Positions 1 to 8,732 of a stretch of 48,007 bases of DNA are shown piece after piece. Below the pieces are notes generated by a model, which saw only the letters and a program-made list of their open reading frames with translations, made no database searches and had not been told where the DNA came from. A program made the position numbers and the translations under genes. This DNA comes from Fidelibacterota bacterium (GTDB lineage: Bacteria > Fidelibacterota > Marinisomatia > Marinisomatales > SCKK01): contig SCKK01000025.1 of assembly GCA_004124475.1 (NCBI GenBank), positions 1 through 48,007 of the forward strand, given 5' to 3'. How positions within the stretch are numbered: position 1 is the first letter of the stretch; each line of letters opens with the position of its first letter.

Positions 1-751
1 TCTTCTCAATGTCGCTATCCCCGGCGTACATCCGGATTAACCCGTACAGATCCTCCCCAATCTCAACCAGGCGCATCTGAGACCCCGACGGTTTCACCTC
101 CCCGAAATACCCCTCACTCTTTTCCTTCCTGCCTGCCGGACAGGCGGGGAAATAACGCCGCTGATACCGATCCGGTAAAGAGTCAAATTGTTCGCCATTA
201 TGCCGCTTCAAATTCTTCAGAAAACGTGTGATAACCCGTGACAGCAAACGCACACGCCCCAACCGTGCCATATTCGACCGGATATGCACCGAATCCAAAC
301 GCTGAAAACGGGTGTCGACATTAAATGCATCCGCTAAATGATCCGTAACTTGCTTGAATATATCCTGATCGATTCCTGTTTCAATCATTAAATGACGCAT
401 ACCCCACAACGTACGTTCGGCCATCATCTGATCATCAGGATCATAACTGTCCAGGGCATAATGCCATTGCTGATTAAATGCAACCTCATCTACCGCGCGC
501 TCATCCGTCATATCAAATATCTGCTGCAAAACTACAGCGCCCATCACTGTAATTAATTCTTTTGTTGGGCGTCCCATACGTTCCGAATAGTGTGCAGCAA
601 TCGTTTGGACAGGCAGGTTGGGTGTAATATAGCTGCGAAACACACCTGCCCAGCTGTTCTCAAGGCGTTTGACTTTTTTCTCCGACAAGACTCCGTGCCA
701 TGGTGGAGTAACATCAAATGTTAACTGATTTCGACTTTTTATGTACTGCAT
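1..751 (-). CDS. DDE transposase, IS1182-like (partial, runs off left edge)
   Basis: An open frame of 250 codons starts at ATG 749-751 and continues beyond base 1, so the C-terminal half is missing from the window. The N-terminus has the pattern of transposases with the DUF772 N-terminal domain: a segment ending in SERMGRPTKEL, then MAERTLWGMRHLMIETG, then RLDSVHIRSNMA, where the Asp is the likely first DDE residue. It would catalyse cut-and-paste movement of its own element. A GC-rich palindrome at about 129-150 lies in the frame and encodes a short stretch (FPACPAGRK) that looks inserted relative to the family. The element's right end probably lies near 760-805, but I cannot define the terminal repeat with the other end out of view. 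The family is secure; the IS1182 assignment less so. Confidence 0.8.
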   Translation of the reverse strand, partial: MQYIKSRNQLTFDVTPPWHGVLSEKKVKRLENSWAGVFRSYITPNLPVQTIAAHYSERMGRPTKELITVMGAVVLQQIFDMTDERAVDEVAFNQQWHYALDSYDPDDQMMAERTLWGMRHLMIETGIDQDIFKQVTDHLADAFNVDTRFQRLDSVHIRSNMARLGRVRLLSRVITRFLKNLKRHNGEQFDSLPDRYQRRYFPACPAGRKEKSEGYFGEVKPSGSQMRLVEIGEDLYGLIRMYAGDSDIEK

Positions 752-1319
752 TTTAAAATTCTGTATCTCCCTGTATTATAATAACTTAAGTTAACCATAA
801 TACAGAAATAATCCAAGAAAAATATCACTCATATACAATATTATCAGCTAATTATCATAATTAAACTTTTTGCGAGGTCATCATAATTAAGTCTTATAAA
901 TATCATTTTGTTTCTTATTCATTACCTTCACAGAAGGAGAAATTCGCTCAGTTAAATTAATCATGACCTTACGGGTTGTCAATTTGTTTCGATAATAGAA
1001 GTTCCCCCCAAATACACCCTATTTTACTGATATAATACTCATCAGACACAAAATAATTTAGCTTCTTCACTTTACTATCATAAGTCAGTCACGTCTGCAT
1101 CGTTTTCCGCAAGATGTTGTACATACTCCCTTCTCGACGAAAATAAGAATTCCCAAAGATGTCCTGACGACAATCCGCAGGATGCCGTGCATAATAAATC
1201 CGGTGATCTTTTTAAGATTCAAGTTGGGAAGGGTAAAAACGTCTCTCCTTTATATAGGAGATAATTATCTTCCATTATTCGCATTGTTTTTTCATGAAAA
1301 GATTATTAATCTCGTCGCA
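752..1319. other. Intergenic, IS right end and AT-rich spacer
   Basis: There is no convincing gene here. The first 50 bases probably hold the end of the transposon (two copies of a TAATACAG-like word near 775-805). The rest is AT-rich. The open frame of the following gene extends upstream to 1182, but that part lacks the character of a signal peptide or domain and is treated as non-coding. Confidence 0.4.
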
Positions 1320-2288
1320 ATGTTTAGTAAAAAATTTATATTTCTCATATTTCTGTTGCCAACTTTGGGACAGCCGGACGCTGAGAATGATATAAGTATC
1401 TCTTCCCTCATTTTTTTTGACGCCACCTATTCACCTGAATCATCATCGAAAATCTCCTCTTTTAATATCACTCGATCATATCTCAATTTCAGAAAAACAT
1501 TTTTCGATAATTTTCACACCCGAGTAACCATAGACGCAAGTAGAACTACTGGTGATCAACGCCAAACATTTTTTCTTAAATATGGCTATCTGGATTGGAA
1601 TACCTCCTTCGGATCATTTTTACTTGGAATGCAACCGACCAACTATTTCGGTCCAATTATTCCTACATGGGGATTACGGTTTATCGAAAAATACCCAACC
1701 GATAGAATAGGATTTGACCCGACATCTGACGTAGGTATTAGTTTTAAAAAACAAATTTTATCCGAATGGCTGGTACATGTAGCTATTTACAACGGCGGTG
1801 GTTATAAGAAGAGTGAAAATGATTCTCATAAAAGAACCTCATTTCTGCTCTCCTATGGTGAACAAAAACTAAATATAAATCCCGGATGGAATGGAGGGAT
1901 AATGTTTTCTCATGAACCTTATGATTATAACATAAAAGTTGCTTTAAAAAACCGTTTTTCTTTGTTTGGTGGGATAGCAACCGATCAATTAAGAATTGGA
2001 TTAGAATTTACTAAATTGAACGATAATGGTATAAATCGTACTCAAACATTTGTCTCTTTTTATGGAAATATTTTCACAAATCAATCAACAAGTGTCTTCA
2101 TTAGAGGAGATATTTTTGATCCCTCAACTGATGAAAAAAATGACAAAAAAAGTTATTTTATCGTGGGTTTCAATTACGAACCCAATCCGTCTGTTTCTAT
2201 ATCTCCAAACTTCAGGTATACATTATATGAACCCAATAATACAGCATCTGAATCATTGATAAAGCTCAATTTTCAGTTTAAGCTATAG
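1320..2288 (+). CDS. Outer-membrane beta-barrel (porin-like) protein
   Basis: This 322-residue protein starts at ATG 1320, where a signal peptide begins (MFSKKFIFLIFLLPTLGQ, with cleavage likely soon after). The open frame reaches back to 1182, but the signal peptide argues for the internal start. The mature part is rich in alternating aromatic/hydrophobic strands with Gly/Asn/Asp turns (for example FFLKYGYLDWNTSFGSFLLG), as in phosphate-selective porin O/P-like and other FCB porins. The last strand, SLIKLNFQFKL, has the alternating pattern of a barrel-closing strand. The substrate cannot be told. It stands alone, convergent with the phosphonate operon; a link to phosphonate or phosphate is not supported beyond proximity. 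Confidence 0.6.
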   Translation: MFSKKFIFLIFLLPTLGQPDAENDISISSLIFFDATYSPESSSKISSFNITRSYLNFRKTFFDNFHTRVTIDASRTTGDQRQTFFLKYGYLDWNTSFGSFLLGMQPTNYFGPIIPTWGLRFIEKYPTDRIGFDPTSDVGISFKKQILSEWLVHVAIYNGGGYKKSENDSHKRTSFLLSYGEQKLNINPGWNGGIMFSHEPYDYNIKVALKNRFSLFGGIATDQLRIGLEFTKLNDNGINRTQTFVSFYGNIFTNQSTSVFIRGDIFDPSTDEKNDKKSYFIVGFNYEPNPSVSISPNFRYTLYEPNNTASESLIKLNFQFKL

Positions 2289-2338
2289 GGGAACTGCTTT
2301 CGACTGAGAGCCAGTATAGCCCAGAAGAAAAATATTCG

Positions 2339-3460
2339 TTATTCCACTGAATTGAAGTGAGTACCCTCGTTATAAAGCCGCTCTATTTCTGCCTTTGTAC
2401 GTTCTGATGCTTTGCCGTCCAGCTTAAAAAAATAGGTGTCCCGTTCCCTTTTTGCTGCTTGAAACATCTCCTTCGTTGAGTTCAGGGCTTTTTCAATCCC
2501 TACTCTTAATTCATCAGGATTGCTGACATGGACAAAAGAATTCTTCAGAAATTTCCGATTATCATTTGTAAGAAGAAACTCGCCATCTGTATGTTTTAAA
2601 AATTCATGATCTAAATTGTAAATAACACCAATTTTCCCGGTCGCTAAAAACTCTGTCACTGCACCGGAAGCCTCAGACACAAGGGTATCTGCAGCATACA
2701 TTAATGGAAGGATGTTGTACTGATCTTTTGGTATAATTACATCGTGAGGATATTGAGGAAGCCGCTGTTCAAATATCTTATGCTGACTGTGACGAGCGAA
2801 CCTTCCTATCCAAGAATAATGATGTAATTTAATGATCAAGTTGAAATCTTTTGTGGCTTTAAAAATCGCGTCTTTTACATCATAAACACAAGTAGGTTTA
2901 TAAGTTGGGGCAAATAAGACCGTGAGCTTCGTAGTATCTAATCCAAGAGAAGTAAGAATTAACTCCCGGTCAAAATGATTATCCCAGAAATAGGGATCCA
3001 TTTTGGGATAGCCCACTTTGTAAATTTCTGAATTATACAGACAACCTGATTCTTTGAATTTCTTCTCAGAATAATCACCTTCTACAAAAACCATGTATTT
3101 ATGAGGACGGTGATTCTTCAATCGTCTGTAGATAACTGATTTAGTAAAAGTAATGCCATGCCACAAAAGGCATAACAATGTCTTTCCATAAAGATTTTCA
3201 TTAACTGTGTCGGGAACCACCACAATATCAAACTGCTCTTTTTCATCTGATACTCGATAGCCCTCTTTCTCAAACTGTTCCAAATAACTTCTCGATCGGT
3301 CCTTTGCAAATACCCCAAAAGTACGATTTACCTCGTGAGTAAGTGATAATGCCACATCATATTGGGGATCATTTTGAAACTGGTCAATAAGGGGGTCATA
3401 GGCTGCCTTATGATAGAGATAAAACATTTTGAATAATATTTTTGTTTTTTTCTTCAACAT
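2339..3460 (-). CDS. CDP-glycerol glycerophosphotransferase-like enzyme (2)
   Basis: A 373-residue protein related to the poly(glycerophosphate) glycerophosphotransferase family (GT-B fold, TagF/TagB-type). Family-like segments are LLWHGITFTKS (residues about 98-108), KVGYPKMDPYFWDN, VLFAPTYKPTCVYD, IIKLHHYS and YAADTLVSEASGAVTEFLATGK. The conserved His/Asp/Ser positions fit the acceptor and CDP-binding residues of the family. Such enzymes move a phospho-alcohol from a CDP carrier to a glycan. It lies 209 bp behind the preceding gene of the phosphonate operon, so the donor here may be a CMP-activated phosphonate (inference). No membrane segment is seen; it probably works at the inner face of the cytoplasmic membrane. 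A plain teichoic-like polymer role is the alternative. Confidence 0.7.
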   Translation of the reverse strand: MLKKKTKILFKMFYLYHKAAYDPLIDQFQNDPQYDVALSLTHEVNRTFGVFAKDRSRSYLEQFEKEGYRVSDEKEQFDIVVVPDTVNENLYGKTLLCLLWHGITFTKSVIYRRLKNHRPHKYMVFVEGDYSEKKFKESGCLYNSEIYKVGYPKMDPYFWDNHFDRELILTSLGLDTTKLTVLFAPTYKPTCVYDVKDAIFKATKDFNLIIKLHHYSWIGRFARHSQHKIFEQRLPQYPHDVIIPKDQYNILPLMYAADTLVSEASGAVTEFLATGKIGVIYNLDHEFLKHTDGEFLLTNDNRKFLKNSFVHVSNPDELRVGIEKALNSTKEMFQAAKRERDTYFFKLDGKASERTKAEIERLYNEGTHFNSVE

Positions 3461-3669
3461 GTACCCAAAGAATACAGTATTAAAAATTGATTAAAAAGCA
3501 AAAATACGATAGACAACAAGTGAAAGACAAGAGCATATGTTCCACCCCGATATGCTCTCCCGAAGTTTCGGGACTACGGAGCAGGCACATCACGTTTTAC
3601 GTTTCACATTCATTCTCTAGCTGCATGAATGGTTACTTATCTTTCAAATTCATAGACACTAAAATATCT

Positions 3670-4707
3670 TCATTGGATTATTTTTCTGATTTGCCACTTT
3701 CGAACCCAATTTCCCGGCTTATGTTTGAGGTTTTTATATTCACCAGTTTTCAAAACTTTTTCGATACAATCAATGATGCGAATAGATGATTCACCATCCT
3801 GATAAGGGTGCATTTCACTCAAATAATATTGGCGAATTGAGGAATATTCTACCGGGTCTGCCAAAGACCTTTCTATGGCACTACCCAACTCAGCAGGTGA
3901 AGTGATATTAATCCCTTTATCAATTCTGGCAATTGCATTGTACGTAATTATTGGTCTATCAAGCAACAGGAATTCATACGCAACAGATGAAGTATCAGTT
4001 ACAAGCAGGTCCGCTACCCGCATATACGAAAGAATATTCTGGCTATCAACCACCTGGAAGTTATCTCCTATTAGCTCTCGATAAGAATTCTGAATATCTC
4101 TGTCCATAAGGCTATGAAATTTAATTAGCCATTGGTAGCTACCATTATTAAGTGTTCTGATGGCGGGTAGGAGAGCTGTGGCGGATGTATATTTGGGTGG
4201 GAAGGTAGGAGCATAGAGAATAACCGGTTTCCCAGGGTTTAATCCTAACTTCTTTTTTAGCGCCCAATAATCCACCTTTATAGCTAATGGATCCAACTTT
4301 GGCCAACCTGTTTGGGAGACCAGAAACGTTTTATACCGTTTCGCAAGCGAGGTAAAGCGCTGTGTTGTAACCGGGCCAGGTGTACAATAGAGATCAAAGA
4401 AACCGGTAATTCGGTAAAATCCTTTCGTCTCCTCATCTAAACCGTGAAAAATCTGAACCTTCAAGCCTGGCCAGAAATCGGGCACTACGTTCACCGGGAC
4501 AATCACCGCGTCCGGATTAAACTCTAAAACTTCTTCTGTGGAACGTAATTGTTTTCCTGGAGGTAGATAATCCTTGGTTGTACTTGCCATGAACCAACAT
4601 ACATCGCCTGCTCCACGTCTCTCTACTGCCTTCTGAAATGGTTTTAGAATTGCTAAGGAGTAAGGTTTGGTAATAAACAAGAGGTAATTTAGAGCAGTAA
4701 AGTGCAT
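3670..4707 (-). CDS. CDP-glycerol glycerophosphotransferase-like enzyme (1)
   Basis: A protein of about 345 residues, related to but clearly different from the enzyme downstream. Landmarks are VQIFHGLDEETKGFYR, VSQTGWPKLDPLA, VILYAPTFPPKYTSA, WLIKFHSLMD and RVADLLVTDTSSVAYEFLLL, the usual order in this GT-B family. The TGA of the dehydrogenase gene is followed directly by GTG (4708-4710) and ATG (4705-4707), so either codon may start translation and the two genes are surely cotranslated. This tight coupling ties the transferase to phosphonate synthesis and suggests it uses a nucleotide-activated hydroxyethylphosphonate or a similar alcohol phosphate as donor. That substrate is inference; the family is clear. 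Confidence 0.7.
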   Translation of the reverse strand: MHFTALNYLLFITKPYSLAILKPFQKAVERRGAGDVCWFMASTTKDYLPPGKQLRSTEEVLEFNPDAVIVPVNVVPDFWPGLKVQIFHGLDEETKGFYRITGFFDLYCTPGPVTTQRFTSLAKRYKTFLVSQTGWPKLDPLAIKVDYWALKKKLGLNPGKPVILYAPTFPPKYTSATALLPAIRTLNNGSYQWLIKFHSLMDRDIQNSYRELIGDNFQVVDSQNILSYMRVADLLVTDTSSVAYEFLLLDRPIITYNAIARIDKGINITSPAELGSAIERSLADPVEYSSIRQYYLSEMHPYQDGESSIRIIDCIEKVLKTGEYKNLKHKPGNWVRKWQIRKIIQ

Positions 4708-4710
4708 CAC

Positions 4711-5808
4711 TCAGGAATAGATTTCATTCAGAATCCACCATACATGTTCCTCAGTCAACTCGACAATATTATTATCCATTCGACCCTTAGTAAATGACTG
4801 TGTTACCAATTCTTCCAATTGATTTTTCTGAACTCCCCAATCTTGCAGCGTATATTTAATCGCATTTGACGGAATCTCTTTAATACGACTTCTCAATTCA
4901 GGAAGTCCCTTCATATTCAGTTGTTTTAAGAGCTGACCTAATTCCCCTTCAATCTCACTATGATTGATCTCGAGGAGCGGTAATATTGCTAAAGATGAGG
5001 CAATTCCGTGGGGAACCTCAAAGTTAATCGTAAGAGGGTAACTGATGGAATGAGCCGCTGCTGTTTTCGTATTAGAAAAAGCTAAACCAGCGATATTCGC
5101 AGCTTTTAATAATTTCGATCTTACCTCTCTGTTTTTAAAATCATGTTTGAGTTTTTCAACATTTTCTAATATTAAACAAATAGCCTGAATCGCAAAGTCG
5201 GTGGATTTGGGATTTCTATTCTTGTTCCAAATTGCTTCAAAACTGTGACTTAAAGCGTCTAAGAGGGTTGATATAGAAATATCAAGAGGTAAACTTAACG
5301 TTAGGGATCCATCCAGTATGGCTACATCAGGATATAAATTAGTATGTGATAACGAATACTTTTTCTTCTCTTTTATATTCCAAATCGTCCCCCACATGGT
5401 TACTTCACTGCCAGTACCATGAGTAGTTGGCACAAAAATTGACGGGACTCTTTTGGGAAATGAATCAGTAAAACATAACACGTATTCGATCGTGTCTTTC
5501 CCTGTTCCCGAGGCAGCCAAGATAGTTTTGGCGGTGTCCATGACTGATCCGCCACCTATAGCAATCAGACCATCGAATACCACCCTTTTGCTAAAGTCGA
5601 TTGCGTCTTGGCAACTCTCAAATGTGGGATTCGGTACAATGTTGCTGAATATTGAATTGGGATTGAAAACAGTTGGAAGTTTCTGTCGTCTCAGATTACC
5701 GGGTGATGTAACAATAAGCGGTTCATGAATTCCGAGGCTCTCTTGAACTTCCTTGCACTTCTCTTGCCAACTGTCAGTCTCGACTACTTTCACAGGGTTA
5801 TGATACAT
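4711..5808 (-). CDS. phpC: Iron-type alcohol dehydrogenase, probable phosphonoacetaldehyde reductase
   Basis: A 365-residue group III (iron-dependent) alcohol dehydrogenase. The nucleotide-binding loop IGGGSVMDTAKT (residues about 101-112), the PTTHGTGSEVT segment, and metal-ligand regions DALSHSFEA and EVPHGIASS are all present. Members that sit beside pepM and ppd (PhpC of phosphinothricin and fosfomycin clusters) reduce phosphonoacetaldehyde to 2-hydroxyethylphosphonate with NAD(P)H. The gene follows ppd by 35 bp and abuts the first CDP-glycerol-type transferase. The context makes this substrate much more likely than a simple alcohol or glycerol. No aminotransferase (for aminoethylphosphonate) is seen nearby, which supports reduction rather than transamination. 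Confidence 0.75.
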   Translation of the reverse strand: MYHNPVKVVETDSWQEKCKEVQESLGIHEPLIVTSPGNLRRQKLPTVFNPNSIFSNIVPNPTFESCQDAIDFSKRVVFDGLIAIGGGSVMDTAKTILAASGTGKDTIEYVLCFTDSFPKRVPSIFVPTTHGTGSEVTMWGTIWNIKEKKKYSLSHTNLYPDVAILDGSLTLSLPLDISISTLLDALSHSFEAIWNKNRNPKSTDFAIQAICLILENVEKLKHDFKNREVRSKLLKAANIAGLAFSNTKTAAAHSISYPLTINFEVPHGIASSLAILPLLEINHSEIEGELGQLLKQLNMKGLPELRSRIKEIPSNAIKYTLQDWGVQKNQLEELVTQSFTKGRMDNNIVELTEEHVWWILNEIYS

Positions 5809-5843
5809 AGGTCTATCCGGAGGCGGAACTGAGGGAAGAATTT

Positions 5844-6974
5844 CTATTCCTTCAAGAATTCCATAAATGCTATCTTATTGTCAACTGGTTTGATTGTGGG
5901 TCTGCCCAGATCATCCCGGAAACCTGGCCTTACCTTGATCTCCAGAAAACACGGACCGTTGCTTTTTAAGAAATCTTCAAGTTGGCTTTTCAACTGTGAG
6001 CCATCTTCTACAGAAAAAACACTTCTGTAGCCGTTTGACTTTACGAGGTTGACCATATCAATGAACTTGGCCGAGGTTCCCTGCCCCCCCACAGATTCGT
6101 GGACGAAATTGTTGATCAGAACGTGAAAGAAGTTCGGAGGTTTCAGTTTCCCAACCGTTGAGAGGCTACCCATGTGCATGATGAGGGATCCATCGCCATC
6201 GATACAAATGACCTGCCGATTCGGTTGGGCAATGGAAATGCCATGAGCAATGGAGGAACAATGACCCATGGATCCCACGGTAAGAAAATCCCGAAAATGA
6301 GGTTCTCTATTTTTTCCCCTGATTTCGAAAATCTCCCTGGAAGTCAATCCTGTAGTAGAAACGATTATACAATCATCAGGCAACTGACTTAGAATTGTTT
6401 CTAGCGATTCTTCTCTTGTCATCAGACTATTGTCAATGATTGATTCTGGTATTCTGTATTTTTCAAATGTTCCTCTTTTTACCAGGAAAACAAATGGTCG
6501 ATTCTCCTTTATTGTCTGCTCGATGCCTGTGGTTATTTTCTGTTTGATATTTTTCTCATCTTTAGAAATAACCACATAAGGAATATCCATGGTTTCAAGA
6601 AGCTCAAGCTGAATCTTGCCTTGTTTCACATGTTGAGGCTCATCGGAGAAACCCGGCTCCCCTCTCCAGCCGATCATGATTAACATGGGTATTGAGTAGA
6701 CATCCGGATCACAGAGGGATAATAATGGATTAACAGCATTGCCTAATCCGGAGTTCTGCATATACACTAAGGGCAATTTGCCCGTCCCCAGGTGATAACC
6801 TGCAGCCATGGCTACCGCATTCCCTTCATTGGCGGTAATGACATGCCTTTCATTAGGAACTTTGTCATCCACACATAAACAGAACTCTTTCAAAAGTGAA
6901 TCGGGAACACCTGTGAAAAAAATTACATTGTGATCCGCAAGACAGGAGTAAAAGTCTACCGGTGAAATACCCAT
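5844..6974 (-). CDS. ppd: Phosphonopyruvate decarboxylase
   Basis: A 376-residue ThDP-dependent enzyme that decarboxylates phosphonopyruvate to phosphonoacetaldehyde and so pulls the unfavourable PEP mutase reaction forward. The N-terminal PYR domain holds FFTGVPDSLLKEFC and the activating Glu in ITANEGNAVAMAAGY (about residue 45). The C-terminal PP domain has the ThDP/Mg motif beginning GDGSLIMHMGSLST and ending in NN, about 25 residues downstream. The length fits Ppd/AepY rather than the 550-residue acetolactate synthase type. Its ATG overlaps the TAA of pepM by one base (TAATG), giving translational coupling. Confidence 0.9.
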   Translation of the reverse strand: MGISPVDFYSCLADHNVIFFTGVPDSLLKEFCLCVDDKVPNERHVITANEGNAVAMAAGYHLGTGKLPLVYMQNSGLGNAVNPLLSLCDPDVYSIPMLIMIGWRGEPGFSDEPQHVKQGKIQLELLETMDIPYVVISKDEKNIKQKITTGIEQTIKENRPFVFLVKRGTFEKYRIPESIIDNSLMTREESLETILSQLPDDCIIVSTTGLTSREIFEIRGKNREPHFRDFLTVGSMGHCSSIAHGISIAQPNRQVICIDGDGSLIMHMGSLSTVGKLKPPNFFHVLINNFVHESVGGQGTSAKFIDMVNLVKSNGYRSVFSVEDGSQLKSQLEDFLKSNGPCFLEIKVRPGFRDDLGRPTIKPVDNKIAFMEFLKE

Positions 6975-8017
6975 TAGTACTCTTCAGGAATCAGGGTAAG
7001 AATATCCTTGATAGGCATGCAATACTGTTCCGATGCCTCTTTACAGCGATTATGTTCCAGTATTGATTCTGCTGTTTTTACCATTGATGGGTAGGCGCTC
7101 CGGAGCTGGTGATTCCCATAGATCACAATGTTCACACCCATCTGTTTAAACTGGTCTTCCGTTATATGGGAGAATGTGGAGGGTACAACAACCAGGGAAA
7201 CTTTGTTTTCAAGAGCTCCATACTTTTCACAAAATTCGGTAATTTCAGCGCCATCTTTTTCCTTGCTGTGAATCATGATGCCATCAGCGCCTGCATTGAT
7301 ATAGGCCTTTGCTCTTGTCAGTGCATCCTCCATCCCATTTTTTAGTATTAAACTCTCAATCCGGGCAATAATCATAAAGTCATCTGTAATTAAAGATTTT
7401 TTCCCTTCCTGAATCTTCCTGCAAAAGTGTTCTATGGTATCCTGCTCCTGCATGACTTCTGTCCCAAATAAAGAGTTTCGTTTGCTCCCAATTTTATCCT
7501 CGATGATGATCGCAGAAACACCCATCCGTTCTAACGTTCTGACTCTAAACCGGAAGTGATCAATTTCCCCACCCGTATCGCCATCCACGATGATAGGTTT
7601 GGTGGTTACTTCCAAAATCTCATCGATGGTTTGAAACCGGGTTGAAAAATCTACTACCTCTGTATCAGGTTTACCTTTCGATGTGGAAACGGTTAAACTG
7701 CTCAACCAAATCCCATCAAACTCTCTCGTTGCACCATTTTTATCAATTTTGGTTTTTTCCACGATCAGCCCCGTAATCCCATTGTGGGCTTCCAAAATCC
7801 TCACTATTGGTTTCACATCGATTAGCCTTCTTAAGACTTTCAACCTTTCGTTTGGTGTTACGCCTCTCTCGGTTAATTCATTAATTAACTGTGTAGATGA
7901 GATACCTTCTGTATAATTCGGCTCGACCAATTTTCCGCCCCACTCATTCAGCGCATCAATAACTTTTCGGCGTATCTCTTTCTGTACGCCTGTCCTCCAA
8001 TCGTCACCGTGGACCAC
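6974..8017 (-). CDS. pepM: Phosphoenolpyruvate mutase, with stump of an N-terminal cytidylyltransferase
   Basis: PepM rearranges PEP to phosphonopyruvate, the first step of nearly all C-P bond synthesis. The mutase signature [10 protein letters not shown] (EDKxxxxxNS) is at residues 173-182 of the GTG-initiated product, and DGDTGG at 145-150 gives the metal-binding Asp residues. The isocitrate-lyase-like barrel from about residue 58 is complete. Residues 1-45 (VHGDDW..., then [10 protein letters not shown]) look like the end of a cytidylyltransferase domain, which many PepM proteins carry as an N-terminal fusion. The frame stays open upstream to 8107 and there meets IS110-derived sequence. 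GTG 8015-8017 is the only ordinary start in the residual frame, and it has no good ribosome-binding site, so expression is uncertain. Confidence 0.9.
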   Translation of the reverse strand: MVHGDDWRTGVQKEIRRKVIDALNEWGGKLVEPNYTEGISSTQLINELTERGVTPNERLKVLRRLIDVKPIVRILEAHNGITGLIVEKTKIDKNGATREFDGIWLSSLTVSTSKGKPDTEVVDFSTRFQTIDEILEVTTKPIIVDGDTGGEIDHFRFRVRTLERMGVSAIIIEDKIGSKRNSLFGTEVMQEQDTIEHFCRKIQEGKKSLITDDFMIIARIESLILKNGMEDALTRAKAYINAGADGIMIHSKEKDGAEITEFCEKYGALENKVSLVVVPSTFSHITEDQFKQMGVNIVIYGNHQLRSAYPSMVKTAESILEHNRCKEASEQYCMPIKDILTLIPEEY

Positions 8018-8107
8018 ATAATCTGGTTTTATTTTTCGTAGATTCGGAACATAATCTAAAACCTCTTGAGGTACGACCTCATCTACCCCCTTTATATTTT
8101 CGATAAA
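8018..8107 (-). pseudogene. Remnant of the PepM-fused cytidylyltransferase domain
   Basis: These 30 codons are in frame with pepM and close at a TGA (8108-8110). The translation includes [18 protein letters not shown] and IKPDYV, then joins VHGDDW in pepM. This is the pattern seen near the end of RfaE/TagD-like cytidylyltransferases (a Val-Asp-Glu-Val-Val strand, a Lys-Pro-Asp strand, GDDW). The HxGH-type CTP-binding motif expected about 100 residues earlier is absent, replaced by IS110 sequence. What is left cannot activate a phosphonate. Confidence 0.7.
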
Positions 8108-8110
8108 TCA

Positions 8111-8606
8111 TCTGCCCCTTCGGTATGACCCCCTGTTTCCGGTGTTAAGCCTTGAGCTTATTCTTGAATCGTGTCAACTGCTTGGTCACATCGTGGTAAG
8201 TAAGGACCAGGTTTTTGAACTCTTCTCGCTCAGGATCATGGGTGTGATGAACAGGGTGAATAAATTGACCCCGAAGGAGATGAACTAGCTTGGAGGCATC
8301 CAACAAATCATACTTTTGATCAGCTCCGTATATCAATCGGTTGTGCCATCGATCAGCCACCACGACCTGATCTACATAATACATCAGGTTGCGATACAAC
8401 CAACTGGCTAGCTCGCCTTCCTAGAATACCACCGCTAAGGGATTCCTTACTTTCTCAATTACTTCCACTATTTTTTCTAGTGACATGGGGAATGAGGATC
8501 GGTGAATCAAATAACCTTGCACATTGACAACTGTACACTCAATGAATCTACTATCAAGGTCCAAACTCATGTATTTCATGCCAGGGTCCTCCTGTTTTTC
8601 TATCAC
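8111..8606 (-). pseudogene. IS110-family transposase remnant (DEDD domain, two nonsense codons)
   Basis: One continuous reading frame begins at GTG 8606 and is broken by TAG at about 8421-8423 and TAA at 8145-8147. The pieces read in order MKYMSLDLDSRF, then RSSFPMSLEKIVEVIEKV, stop, EGELASWLYRNLMYYVDQV, VADRWHNRLIYGADQKYDLL, TKQLTRFKNKLKA, stop, HRKQGVIP. This is the N-terminal RuvC-like DEDD domain of IS110/IS1111 transposases. The C-terminal transposase_20 domain is missing and the sequence runs into the cut edge of pepM near 8105-8115. It is a dead fragment that marks the site where the pepM 5' end was lost. Confidence 0.8.
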
Positions 8607-8732
8607 GAAATATAACTTTCGTAAGGGACACCCGGCTTTTTATTCTACCAAACCCAATGGAAATAGTTGACCTTCTTTAGCTGTGTAATCTAACTGGATT
8701 ATTTATTATATTCTCGATCATCTGGTCAACAT

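Noticed and set aside
3487-3789. 100-codon plus-strand ORF
   Set aside because: It overlaps the end of the transferase gene on the other strand, which has clear motifs, and its own product has none.
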